From Typha latifolia (lineage: Eukaryota > Streptophyta > Magnoliopsida > Poales > Typhaceae): 64,000 nucleotides of DNA. This document shows, one piece after another, positions 12,581 through 23,280 of the stretch. The notes below the pieces were generated by a model. The model was not told where the DNA came from and ran no database searches. It saw only the letters and a list, made by a program, of their open reading frames with translations. The stretch spans positions 21,168,704 through 21,232,703 of the forward strand of contig CM034099.1 of NCBI GenBank assembly GCA_019914945.1, read 5' to 3'. The translations under genes were made by a program, and so were the position numbers. Position 1 is the stretch's first letter. Each line of letters begins with the position of its first letter.

Positions 12581-12676
12581 TAGTTGTTCCCTAGAGTTCT
12601 CTTCAAGCACTTCAGTAGGGCTCCAGTTCCTGCACTGAGCTCCAGTGAAGTGTTTGGGGGAACTCTCGGTTGCATC
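12581..12676 (+). ncRNA. MIR395 precursor, unit 1 hairpin 1
   Basis: The 21-nt mature miR395 lies on the 3' arm at 12645-12665 (GTGAAGTG, then TTTGGGGG, then AACTC) and matches the monocot miR395 form exactly. The 5' arm at 12594-12614 (GAGTTCTCTTCAAGCACTTC) pairs with it through Watson-Crick and G:U pairs, with one bulged C and a loop of about 30 nt. miR395 is known to accumulate under sulfate starvation and to target ATP sulfurylase and a low-affinity sulfate transporter. Neither target is in this window. Confidence 0.95.
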
Positions 12677-12707
12677 TAGCTAGCATACATAGTACTAGTG
12701 CTGCATG

Positions 12708-12731
12708 ATGGGCCTTTTCTTCAAGGCCCAT
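12708..12731. repeat. Perfect 9-bp inverted repeat between the two hairpins
   Basis: ATGGGCCTT and AAGGCCCAT are separated by six bases, giving a short perfect stem that also carries TGGGCC on both strands. The matching position in copy 2 (about 17515-17570) has a degenerate version. Confidence 0.7.
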
Positions 12732-12771
12732 TAATCGGGAATAGCTTGTTTGAAGATGAGCAGGTTGATTG

Positions 12772-12862
12772 TCCCCTAGAGGCTAGAGTTCTCTTCAAGC
12801 ACTTCATTGGATTTAGGGCTCTTTATCTTAACCTTGTGCACCAGAACTCTGGATGCTCTGCA
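12772..12862 (+). pseudogene. Decayed MIR395 hairpin, unit 1 hairpin 2
   Basis: The 5' arm GAGTTCTCTTCAAGCACTTC is intact at 12786-12806. On the 3' side only GTG and GAACTC remnants survive (12835-12849), and the central part of the mature sequence is gone. It lies about 190 nt after hairpin 1, the same spacing as in copy 2 (180 nt), so it is the counterpart of the intact hairpin at 17583-17676. It cannot make miR395. Confidence 0.85.
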
Positions 12863-12890
12863 ATTAATGAGAGGCCGGCCCACTAAGGAA

Positions 12891-15139
12891 TAACATACCT
12901 CATGAGATTACTAATCTCATATTAAAATTTTAATCTATTGTTTAGTTTATACAAGACTTTATATGAGATGACTAAACAAAATTATATTGTTATCCTCAGT
13001 AAAGAAAAATGATAGAATAAACTATTTTTAATTATCGCAAACTTCAATTATATCATTAAATTATATTATATAAAAATTAATCACTTTTAGTTCAAAAGAA
13101 TTAGAATTAGAATTAAAATCAAAAGCAATACAAAATAATAGAATAAGTTATATAAATATGTTTAATAATACAAATATTTTAAAAATATTTAAATAAATAA
13201 TAAAATAAAAATAAAATCTAAGTAACTAAGATTGCGAAATTTTTCTATTTATATATTTAAAATTTATTATTATTTTTTATATAAAGATAATATAATAATA
13301 TTATCTTATCCTTTCACTCGTAATATATCATTCTACCTCTCAAGTGAGATGACAAGATATAATATACTTTTAATTATATCTATTAATTTTATACCAAACA
13401 TAAAATTATACGAGATCCACATAATAACTAATTCAATCACATTTTTATATTCTTCAAATAGAGTAATTGCACAACTGAATGAGGTGAAATTATCTCATTT
13501 TATTTATTTATTTTATTATAGTCATAGAGAGGAAAGAGAGTACGAGGAACTGGAGCACCAAGGGATTTCCATGTATGGGGCCCTTACTGTGGCTGTTCAC
13601 TGTACATAATCATCACGGAACCAATGCGTTGCGTTCTTATCTGGATCACGAATCCTTTCTTTACATATATCTTAATTCATTTATCTTTTTATGCAAACTG
13701 AATAAGGTATGTTTGGTTCATAAGAAATGAAAGATTAAAAGATTACTTTTAGTACATAGTTATGATTTATTAGTGTTTGATAAAGATTAAAAGTATTTGT
13801 TTGCCCTCTTCTCTCCCAACGCCAACGAGGGTGGCCATGACCAAAACTGGACACTTACTTTACAATCGTATCAATTGCCACATAAATCTTATGGTTTTTT
13901 TTTGCCAGAAAAATAAAAAAAACATAGGCTAGAATGCCATTTCATTCCAAACAAGATATTCTAAACAAGCTACGCTGCTCGGCAGTAAATAAAAACTCTA
14001 CCCGAGTCGCTATACTTAGCTTTCAGTGGCTCTATCACGACCTTCGAGGATTCAGGCTACTCGTGAAGCACACACCTACACAAAACAAAAGGAAACAGAA
14101 AGAAAGAAAGAAAAAAGGAGATGCTTCACTACGTCTTGCTAGCTTTGAGCACAGTGGATTTGGCGATGGCTCTAGGTGGCAAGAGCTAATGGTGAAGAAA
14201 GGAAGAGAGCTAAATAAGAAAAGAGAAGAGAACATGACGAGAAGAAGAGAGGAAGGAAGGTAAGGACAAAGAAGATAAAGAAGATGGAGAAGGAAAAGAT
14301 TCTCCTCCTCCCAATCAGTTTAGCTAGACGAGAGAAGAAGAAGCAGAAGGTCACTAACATCTGCGCCAATGGAGAGAGTCCATTTGAGGGAGGAATGATA
14401 GAAATTTTGTTTTTGAAAACGTAGCATAGCTCTAGAGTTGATTTAGGATAGTAATTCTTAACTAAGTCTCATGGAATGGATGGCAAGTTTTGATCCGACA
14501 TAAACACCAAAGCTTTCAATGTATTTGGGTTTAAGATAATAGGGTCCTAATGACTCACTTATCTCGATCCGATAATTAAATGGGTCGTGTTTATACCTAT
14601 TATCTTAACCAAGCAAATTAAAATTGATAACAAAAGCTCCCATGTCGTGTGTTTCTTATTAGGCAGCATTATAATTTATCTCATTCAATCTCTCTATGCA
14701 ATTTTTCTTTTATCATATGCCAATTCCACTCATTACTTTGATCTGTGCATCAAACCGAAATATACTTTTTAGAAAGACATAAGTAGCTGCATGGCCTAAA
14801 ATCTAGGAGCCCCTAATTTCTAAATGTTGCCAATGGGATAATTAGTATTTAGATAGTTAAAAGGCTTTATATTATAAGAGCTTTTTTCGAGTTCGAATTC
14901 GAACTGTATTGATTTAAATGGGATATTATTAAATTCTTATTTTTTTTTTAAAAAAAATTTAATACTGCATGAAGCAGCAACTCAAATGGAATCAAAAGTA
15001 GAGTTCGAGATCTAGAATTTTGATTCTTTTTAATTAGAAAGGATAGTAATTAAGCCACAACAATGTTGCAGAGAGAGAGAGAGAGAGCCGTGCTCAAATT
15101 TGTTTCAATTACTTGTTTCAAAAAAGAAAAAAGTTTGAT
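12891..15139. other. AT-rich intergenic DNA between MIR395 units
   Basis: This stretch is very AT-rich (especially 12900-13530), with several short inverted and repeated blocks such as CTCATGAGATTACTAATCTCAT near 12900 that suggest old MITE-like insertions without clear termini. The purine-rich tract at 14080-14330 gives only low-complexity frames. I see no supported gene. Confidence 0.45.
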
Positions 15140-15539
15140 TTAATTATTAACAAATATCAGGAGCAAGGAATGTTTCTGAACAAATTATTGTCAAGCCATA
15201 ACAGTCGAAATTAGTACAATTAAATTGTAAGGACAACATTTTGAAAACAAAATAAAAATAAAAATACGTCATTCCTTCCGCATAAACAAACCATTAAAAT
15301 TATTAAAAGATACAAGCCCACGATCAATTTTTGTGTTAGGTCTCTCCTTACAGCTCCTTTTCATTCGTGGCTTTCTTATTATGATTCTTAAAACACTTGT
15401 TTGTTGTGCAAAATATTCAAATGGGCGAAGGAAGCGGAAACAAAACCCTTCACCCTCAAACAAATCTAAATAGAATAGCAATAATTTGGAGCAAACCAAA
15501 TATTAACAAAGTCAATATCAATATCAATATAAGAATTCT

Positions 15540-16160
15540 AAATATAAGATGCTAGTTGTAGAAAACTTCAAATACCTAAGGTAATCACAAATATGAACAC
15601 CAAATAGATGCAAACCATAAAGAGAAAATAGGGAGAGACACGATTTACGTGGTTCGGCGATGTGCCTACGTCCACGGGCGGAGCAATCTTTAATCCATTA
15701 TGCAAATCTTCTAATACAAATAGTTTACAACTCTAATCTCTCTTTAAACAATGGTGGCTCTTCCTTACAAACTTTTCTCTCTTGCAAAATGTCCACACAA
15801 AACCCTAAAACCCAATATTTCTATTTATAGGGCCGGTTCAGATTGGGTTTTTCCGCGTTGCGTTCAAAGCAGCAGAACTGAATGGGCGTTCAAACGCGCC
15901 CAATGCAAATGCAGACTGGCGTTCGAACACCTGCAGAAATAGTTGCTCTCGGGTTGGCTCGCGTTCGAACGTTGTTGGGGCTGTTCAAACGCCTGCATCA
16001 CAGACTGCTCCCTGTCTGGAGCCCGCGTTCGAACGCCCCCAGGGCTCGTTCGAACGTGCGGCACAGAAATGGTGATACTTGCTGAATTTTTGCTGAAACT
16101 GAATTTGAACCCATTTTTAACATTGTTGTGTAAAGATTCAAAAAGATGATAGGGCAGCAA
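15540..16160 (+). mobile_element. LTR-like retroelement fragment A
   Basis: It contains CGATTTACGTGGTTCGGCGA followed by TGTGCCTACGTCCACGGG (15641-15678), a block I recall as common in plant LTR sequences. A CTATTTATAGGG box follows near 15820, then a run of GCGTTCGAACG motifs (15843-16065) like those at 590-1135. No gag or pol coding sequence is visible, so it is a solo or partial LTR. The borders are approximate. Confidence 0.6.
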
Positions 16161-16700
16161 AAGCGATTTTCACACACCCACAAATAAGAGCAAATGGAAA
16201 AGAAATAAATTATGATAAATATTAGCAAAACTAAAATCAATACCAAAAGAAAATCCACAATCAAAATACTAAATTTAGAGAATGTCTAATCACCTAAAAT
16301 AATTACACGCAAAAATATCAAATCTATACAGACCATGCCTATGTCCACGCACGAGCAATTGCAAATCTTCCATCCACTTGTAGAAATACAAATACGGATG
16401 TTTCCGGACCTCCAATCTTGTAGAAATGCAAATATAAATATTTGTTTAAGCCTCTAATCTCTTCTAAATATAATAAAAGATTGCTCTTTCACAAAGCCCT
16501 CTACTCTTGCAAAAGCTCTATCATATTTTCTCTCTTATCAAATCCTAAAATCCATTGTAAGTTATTTATCGGTGTGACTTACGAAAAGAAAACTCCCTCG
16601 GGCATTCGAATACAGTTTTGCAAGTCTCTCTAAATAATAACAACATATTTCCAAGCATTCAAACTCCCGTTCAAAAGCACTTTCGAACGCTAGCTTGAAT
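16161..16700 (+). mobile_element. LTR-like retroelement fragment B, diverged copy
   Basis: This segment repeats the order of fragment A: AATCACCTAAAATAATTACA, then TGCCTATGTCCACGCACGAG, then CAAATCTTCC, TTGCAAAAGCTC, and TTCGAACG-like motifs near 16600-16690. The match is clearly weaker than full identity. It lies directly behind fragment A. Confidence 0.5.
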
Positions 16701-17331
16701 TGAAACAAAAAAAAACCAAACACTTCTTCACGAGGCCAAAGCAGCCATAACTCATCTACTTCCTATAAGCAATAGCCATCGACTTACCCACCAAAGAAAG
16801 GTATTTGAACCCTATTAATAGCGGGAATATTTGATTATTTGGTCACTGACCTACTCTCGACATAACGTAATCTAACTTTTCTTTATGCTGAGAATGAGAT
16901 TCCAAACTCCACGTTGCCAACCACATTCACTGAACCTAGACGCCTTTCTTCTACTCACTCGCGTTTCGTGAGATCTATCGAGTACCCATCTCTACATACG
17001 TAATGGGCCTTTTAGGTATCTCAATCTTGTAAGAGTCTCTGGTAGGAATCTATCCACATAGACGCAATTGGTCCAAGAAAATGGATAGAAGAACTTTTGG
17101 TGCGAAGGAATTCTCTCTCTACTTGCTCAAGAAGTTGGCATCTCTGAGAGGAGGACAGGGAGAGAAAAGTTGTTCACAATTAGCTCGTAAAATTCATGCT
17201 CATAGATTCATGGGATTCCCTCTCCTTCATTTGGGCTAGAAATGAGGCTAGGTACACTCGCTCGTCTAAGTTGCATTGCTTCATCGCAATACTAAGGGAT
17301 GCGTTCTACTATAGAACGTAGCATGCACTGC

Positions 17332-17340
17332 TATAAATAA
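17332..17340 (+). promoter_or_regulatory. TATA box of MIR395 unit 2
   Basis: TATAAATAA lies about 70 bases upstream of the first hairpin of this unit, at the position matching the box at 12506 in unit 1. Confidence 0.75.
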
Positions 17341-17402
17341 GAAGCGTGAGGGAAGTGATCTCCAAGCTAAGTTGGTAGTGAGCTACTCAGGAGGGAGTTC
17401 GT

Positions 17403-17494
17403 TGTCCCCTGGAGTTCTCTTCAAGCACTTCACTGGGGCTCTAATTATTCACCGAGAGCTGGAGTGAAGTGTTTGGGGGAACTCTAGGTGGCAC
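17403..17494 (+). ncRNA. MIR395 precursor, unit 2 hairpin 1
   Basis: The mature 21-mer, identical to the one at 12645, lies at 17464-17484 on the 3' arm. The 5' arm at 17412-17433 reads GAGTTCTCTTCAAGCACTTC followed by AC, so the stem is slightly better paired than in unit 1. The loop contains GGGGCTCTAATTATTCACCG. Confidence 0.95.
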
Positions 17495-17582
17495 CTAACA
17501 TAGTTACAGAGTTGCATGGGCTTTCTTTTTTTGCTTTCTAAATGAAGCCTTCCTTGAAGTCCTATTAAATGAGCAAGTTGGC

Positions 17583-17676
17583 TGTTCCCTAGAGTTCTCT
17601 CCAAGCACTTCATTAGGGCTCTAATTATTCTTCACTGAGAGCTGTAGTGAAGTGTTTGGGGGAACTCCAGGTACCA
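17583..17676 (+). ncRNA. MIR395 precursor, unit 2 hairpin 2
   Basis: A third identical mature 21-mer lies at 17647-17667. Its 5' arm at 17592-17612 reads GAGTTCTCTCCAAGCACTTC. It starts 180 nt after the previous hairpin with no TATA box between them, so both are probably processed from one transcript, as in known polycistronic MIR395 clusters. Confidence 0.95.
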
Positions 17677-17693
17677 CTCGATACACGCCAAGA

Positions 17694-18177
17694 TCAAGAG
17701 CTGGGCTACTTAAATAAAGCTTTTGATAAAGATAAGTACTTGTTTTCTATTTCTTAATATTCTAACAAATAAAGTTTTATGCTATGCTTATACAACCAAA
17801 CGGGCCACGTAAGATAACGTAGCTCTTGCGAGTCAATGGCTTCAGTGGGTCAACAGCGAGGTCACATCCGAGATGTGGAAAAGTGTCGTAAGTCCAAGTT
17901 CAAGGTCAAGAAAGGTTTAAAGGTTGGAAAAGTTGGGCCTTGCCAAACCACTCGTCTATAAACGTTAAGTCCACCACAAGAGTTTGATCCAATCGCATTG
18001 TGCGAGGCGAGGACAAAACTTAACTCATTCCGGTGAACAATTCTTAAATTTATCTGATGCCGTCTTTTATGTCCTTATCCGTTCTGGACTTTTGTTGAGT
18101 ATTTTGTTGGTATTCCAAAAAGTTCTCTCTTTTATCTTGCACATTTGGAGGGGTCTCACTCTTCTCCTTTTCCAGCC
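17694..18177 (+). promoter_or_regulatory. Short region between MIR395 and aldose 1-epimerase, with TATA box
   Basis: Only about 480 bases separate the last hairpin from the next start codon. A TATAAA at 17957-17962, about 220 bases before the ATG, is the best core promoter candidate. A pyrimidine-rich 5' leader follows. Confidence 0.5.
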
Positions 18178-20296
18178 ATGGCTAGACCTCCATTGATCCT
18201 CCTTTTCCTCTCTCTCCTTGCCTTAGCATTTGTGAGTGGTTCCACTGCATCCCTAAGGAAGAAGGTTGGGATATATGAGCTGAAGAAGAAGGATTTCTCT
18301 GTGAAGGTCACCAACTGGGGTGCCACCATTACTTCGGCTGTTCTTCCGGATTCAAAAGGTGTAGATCCTTCTTGGGTTTTCTCCAGAATTTATTACTGTG
18401 ATGTATCTTTTGTTCCTTTCTTCAACTTTTGCTGCAAAATTTTATCTTTCCCCCCACTTTTTCTTCAGGGAATTTGGCTGATGTGGTACTGGGCTACGAT
18501 GGAATTGGTCCTTATATTGTAAGATTAAACAATACTTATTCTCTTTCTTTTGATCATTCCTTTAGCTCTAAGAACAGCCAATTTGGCAGAGTCGTATTTT
18601 CTGTGTAATTGCGAGTTCGTTCAGGTTTGAACTGCTTGGTTTTAATATTCAATAAGAGACACATTTTCCAATACACATATCTGGAAGTTATCATCTCTAA
18701 GTTGAATCTTTGCTTGAAGAAATAAGATAAGCCATGAGCTGCCTATATTTTTATCTTATGCTTTGCTGTTTGTGTCCTTGTATTCCTTTACATAATGTAG
18801 TATCTACTATCTAGGAATAATTTATTCCCACCATATGTGGCTTCTGAGTGAGGTTTCCTTATCTTTTCTATGATATCAAGTTTCATCCAAAAAAAATTCA
18901 GAATCATGCATGCAAATTTGAAAAGAGGAGAATATTCCCTTTCCCATACCTTTTCAATTTTGAAATAATCAAAAACAAGCTTTTATACATAAGAAATCAA
19001 TAACACTGGGTATGAAGGAAAATTTTGCTTGATAGAGGAAACTGCCCTAAAATTAAGGATATGTGGCTTGTCGATACTCTCGGCAAAAACTAATCAAGGG
19101 CTAGTAATAATAATAGGCCAAATGGGTCTTAACAGAATAATATTTATGTTGATATGGACCACATAATGTTGGTCTCTATTAAATTCTTATGCCAACTAGC
19201 AACTAGTTTGCATGAAAAGATTATTTCAACTGCCTCCTTTAGGAATCTCCTGACCATTGGTTTCTTCTTATATGTCATTTAATATGACAGAATGATACTA
19301 CTTATTTCGGAGGACTTGTCGGAAGAGTTGCTAATAGAATTGCAAGGGGGCGTTTTGTTTTAGATGGAAAAGTATATAGATTGTTTATTAACAATGGCAT
19401 TAATTCGCTCCATGGTAAGTTAGTCTACATTAAAGATTTGGAAGAATATATTTGATGTATATCACATAGTAATTTCCTTAATCATTTTGATTAGGTGGGC
19501 ATAGAGGTTTCAGCCAGGTCAGCTGGACTGTGACGGAGAAAGTAGATGGTGAATTCCCTTACATCACATTATACTATCATAGTTTTGATGGAGAACAAGG
19601 TATATATCTCTTCTTGGTATCATTATTCTTGTTATTTATATTAAGCTTGATGCTTACTGATTGATAATAACAACAGGCTTTCCTGGTGATCTTGATGTCT
19701 ATGTGACATATAAGATATCCTCTTCCTATGAACTCAGTGTATATATGAACGCCACCGCCCTGAACAAGGCTACCCCAGTGAACTTAGCTCAGCACAGCTA
19801 CTGGAACCTTGGGGGTCATGACAGTGGCACAATCCTGTCTCACTCTGTTCAAATCTTTGGAGATGAATACACTCCGGTCGACGGAAACCTCATCCCGACA
19901 GGGAAGATCATACCTGTTTCCGGTACACCTTACGACTTCCGTAGACCGATGATGGTTGGAAGCCGCATCCAAGAGCTAACTTATGGATATGACCTCAATT
20001 ATGTACTCAACTCACCACGGAATTTTGACGGGATGAGGGAAGTGGCGGTCGTCAGCGATGCTCGATCAGGGAGGGAGCTCAAGATTTGGTCCAACCAGCC
20101 TGGGGTTCAATTTTACACTGGAACGTATTTAAGCAATGTAACAGGGAAGGGTGGGTATGTTTATGGTAAGTACGCTGGTCTGTGCCTTGAGACGCAGGAT
20201 TTCCCAGATGCTGTGAACCATCCAAACTTCCCTTCCGAGATTGTGAATCCTGGAGAGGTCTACAAACATAACATGGTGTACAAGTTCAACTTCTAG
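18178..20296 (+). CDS. Aldose 1-epimerase (galactose mutarotase), secreted type
   Basis: This enzyme interconverts the alpha and beta anomers of aldoses such as glucose and galactose. Five exons (18178-18358, 18469-18518, 19291-19414, 19495-19599, 19677-20296) encode 359 residues, the normal family length. The N-terminus [20 protein letters not shown] looks like a signal peptide, so the protein probably enters the secretory pathway. Family landmarks are [23 protein letters not shown] (His118), [13 protein letters not shown] with the expected catalytic acid His193, Asp259 in YGYDLNY, and [17 protein letters not shown] with the catalytic base Glu325. All introns obey GT..AG and no defect is seen. 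Confidence 0.95.
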
Positions 20297-21622
20297 CGAT
20301 TGAGCAAATTGTTCGTGATCAAGTGAACAATAAGAGGTTTTCTTTCTTGCTCAGCAATCAAATTGTTATCCTATATATTGAAACTTCCACGGTTTGAGCT
20401 GGGCCTGAGTAGTCATGGGGCCGAACTCTTATCGGGTTCTTGTGCCGATCAAGCAAAATTTGGGCTTGAATATGGACCTTGTGAGAAAATTAAATAGGAA
20501 GGATGGATGTTGATTGTTCTTTTTCTTGAACATTTTACAACCTCATGCAACGCATGGGTGAAATATATATAGCTCCAAATTTGAACGCATTGCTTCTAGG
20601 GGGATCCAAAGTTATCAATTTTGACAAATGGATGGGATTCATATGCCATGTATCTATGGTCATTATGTTTCTAAAAGTTCCAGTCGGCGCCAAAATTCGT
20701 GCTATTATTTTGTTGAATCCAATGTTCGCAGAAGCTGGAATGCGTGTTGAAAAGAGATAAATTTCCATGTTCTTCTCGAGACAAAAGCTTATCTTTTCTA
20801 TGCTTCTATGAACATGGAGAACCACATGCATGCCATACTGGCATTCTTCTTCTTCTTCATCAGAGTCTACACCAGAAGGTATATATTGGAAGTATTAGGT
20901 AGAGTTGCAGCTAAATTTCTGCCAAGCTTCTTGTTTCTGCCATCCGAAGCTTACGGAATCCTAGAAAAAGGAATTGGGCTTGAGATAAAATGAAAAGATA
21001 TTTTTTTTTCTTCTTCTTTTTCCTCTTTCTCAAAGGAAGGTTGCATCGGACTTTCTCTGGAAAAGAGGTTGTCACACCTCGTCATTTGTGACAATGAAAG
21101 TAGATGATCGTACTACTCAAATTGCAAGAACGAACTGTGAGTTCTCATTCCTCACAGTAAAATATCATAGTCCACGTTATGCCAGTACTCTTATAAAGAC
21201 TTATGAGTGGCTAAGTACAGAGGATGAGTGTATAACAGGAGTGATAGTCTGACCCACTAATGTCTGGAGAAGCCACGAGGGCTTGTCTTATGATCATCTG
21301 GACATAATTTAGCTACCTGTTCATGATTTCACACAGCTAATAAAAGTTTCATATTTATCCTGAATTGATAGAATTTAACCACTCAGCTACAGTAATAATA
21401 TGTATATATTAACAATGTTAAAGAACTGCTAAATCTCTACACTCAAGAATTGCATAACTCGAGCTATTATTCAAGCTTAGATTGAATTAATTTTAGAAGA
21501 TCAAATTTGAATTGAACAAACCAAATTCAACTCTATTTCGAACTATGAATCTAAATGAATTAAGTTTGAATTTATTATTGGATGGTCTATACTTTTATAA
21601 GATCAAATTAAATTTATAACAA

Positions 21623-21625
<3 letters not shown>

Positions 21626-21666
<41 letters not shown>
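21626..21666. repeat. (TA)n microsatellite
   Basis: An uninterrupted TA run of about 40 bases lies in the intergenic DNA between the epimerase and HD-Zip genes. Confidence 0.95.
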
Positions 21667-21671
<5 letters not shown>

Positions 21672-22235
21672 TATTTATTTTTTATTTATATATAAATTAA
21701 CTTTGAGCTCAAGTTGGGCTAAATTCTACTCTAATTAAATTGGTAAAGCTTGGCTTGATGGTTCCTGGCTTGATTATTTTGACAATCCTAGCAGCTAAGC
21801 GACAAGCGGAGATGATAGATCTCAGCTTTCAAGAGAGATTGGTGGGTCTAATTTATATATAAGATCTGACACGACTTTGGTGGTTGTTAATAATATTATA
21901 TTATATTATATCATATTATATATGGGGCACGTGGGGATCAAGTGCGGTTGGCAGTGGTGTCACATGGTAAGGTTGGCAATCATTATTTGATCAAAATTTC
22001 TTTTAATTTTTCTTGTACCTTGTTTCAATTAATTCCCCTAAAGCTGATTAATTAAATGAACCCCAGAGCTTTCTACGGAGTAAAAAAAAAAAAACAATAA
22101 TAGTAATGATAATAAGTTGATTAATTGCGACAGGCAAGAAAGAGAAGCACTTTATTTGTAGACCATGAAGGAAATTAACCAAAAAGGTAAGAGAGCTACT
22201 ACACAAGCTATAGCTTACTTCAAGATGTATAAGTA

Positions 22236-22236
<1 letters not shown>

Positions 22237-22277
<41 letters not shown>
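22237..22277. repeat. (TA)n microsatellite
   Basis: An uninterrupted TA run of about 40 bases lies about 165 bases beyond the stop codon of the HD-Zip gene. Confidence 0.95.
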
Positions 22278-22280
<3 letters not shown>

Positions 22281-22441
22281 TATTAACCTCTAACCTCTTG
22301 TATATTATCTTATTCAAATTGATGGGGCTCTTCCTTCGCACACTAGTTAATGCATAAGCTTATATGAATGACGTAGAATTAATTCCTTTCATGCGTAGAT
22401 CTCGGTGTATATGATACAAGCAACACTTAGAATACCATGCA

Positions 22442-23280
22442 TTAATGGAGATTTTGGTGATCTGACCATGTCCAGAGACCCGACTGGTCATCCGTGTTAC
22501 AAAATATACTGGAAAGGTGGTTGTCATCTTGGACTTGCTTTGCTTCAGATTTGGAGGAGATTTGGAGGAGTTGGGCAACACTGGATGGCTTATAAATTTG
22601 CATATCAAAGGACTTGCTCTGCTTGGGACTTGGGGGGATAAAGATTTGTGATACTCTTGAGATATCCACGTTGTTGATATCTGTGCTATTCTCACTTTTG
22701 AAACTACCACATCCCTCCGTTTCTTTGTTGAGGTTGATGGCCTCGGATGACGTCTCTCCCCCTTTCAGAGCCATTATCTGAAATAATATATATAAAAAAG
22801 GATCGATGCATTATATATACATATATAAAGGATTGGATTTACTACCTGTACTCCGAGAATTATAACTTTAATTACCTCGAATTGAAGCCTCTTGTTGTGA
22901 GCTTGAAGGGCCTCGTTCTCAGCTTTGATGATCTCGAATTGCTTGGTCAATTCATCGTAGTCCTTCTCCAACTGCTTGGTCTTCCACCTAGCTCTCCTAT
23001 TCTGGAACCAGATGGCAATTTGCCTGGGCTGCAATCCAAGTGCTCTTGCCAAGAGAATCTTCCTCTCTGGCTCTAATTTGCTCCCCATCTCAAAGTTATT
23101 CTCCAAAGTCCTCACTTGCTCTAGACTTAGCCTCCTCTTCTTCTCCCCTGCCTGTGAGCAGTCAAGGAGGAGGTCCTCCTGGCTGGCGTCAAGTATCTGA
23201 GGAAGCGAGTTCTGGAAATAGATGGGAGGGAAAGAGGAAGATGGAGTATTGCCATTGCAGGTCAGATGGTTCTCAAACAT
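22442..23280 (-). CDS. HD-Zip class I transcription factor (ATHB13/HOX21 type)
   Basis: This nuclear transcription factor binds pseudo-palindromic AATNATT sites as a dimer. Two exons, 23280-22876 and 22777-22442, join in phase 0 (GAG|GTAATT and TTTCAG|ATAATG), giving 246 residues. The homeodomain spans about 46-103, from [19 protein letters not shown] to [21 protein letters not shown] leucine zipper follows through about 140, and the intron interrupts just after NKRLQFE. Downstream, INLNKETEG and the C-terminal [17 protein letters not shown] match the ATHB13/ATHB23 branch. It is shorter than Arabidopsis ATHB13, mainly in the region before the homeodomain. The start [11 protein letters not shown] fits the family's MxCNGM-like beginning. 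Confidence 0.94.

Larger units (their letters stand above)
11540..12890 (+). repeat. MIR395 duplication unit, copy 1
   Basis: This segment is homologous along much of its length to 15140-17690. Shared blocks include GAACAAATTATTGTCAAGCC-like sequence (about 11608-11628 and 15178-15198), GAGATTCCAAA..TCCACGT, AATGGGCCTTTTAGGTAT, TTGTTCACAATTA.CTCGTAAAATTC, GGCTAGGTACACTCGCTCGTC, a TATAAATA box and the MIR395 hairpins. Copy 1 has one intact and one decayed hairpin. The outer borders are approximate. Confidence 0.8.
15140..17690 (+). repeat. MIR395 duplication unit, copy 2, with insertion
   Basis: This is homologous to 11540-12890 but interrupted by about 1.2 kb of LTR-like sequence at about 15540-16700. 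The promoter part (16720-17340) and two complete MIR395 hairpins follow the insertion. Copies 1 and 2 differ by many substitutions and small indels, so the duplication is not very recent. Confidence 0.8.
20297..22441. other. Intergenic, 3' sides of epimerase and HD-Zip genes
   Basis: This AT-rich DNA lies between two convergent genes. It contains (AT)n tracts at 21626-21666 and 22237-22277. Frames near 20535-20830 have no recognisable family or splice context. Confidence 0.5.

Noticed and set aside
12317..12610. Minus-strand open frame of 97 codons partly conserved in copy 2 of the duplication
   Set aside because: It lies in the MIR395 promoter and overlaps the first hairpin. Copy 2 (about 17150-17330) appears to break the frame by an indel, so the similarity reflects DNA duplication rather than coding constraint.
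20535..20831. Overlapping open frames on both strands
   Set aside because: Neither translation resembles a known protein and there is no splice or codon-use support.
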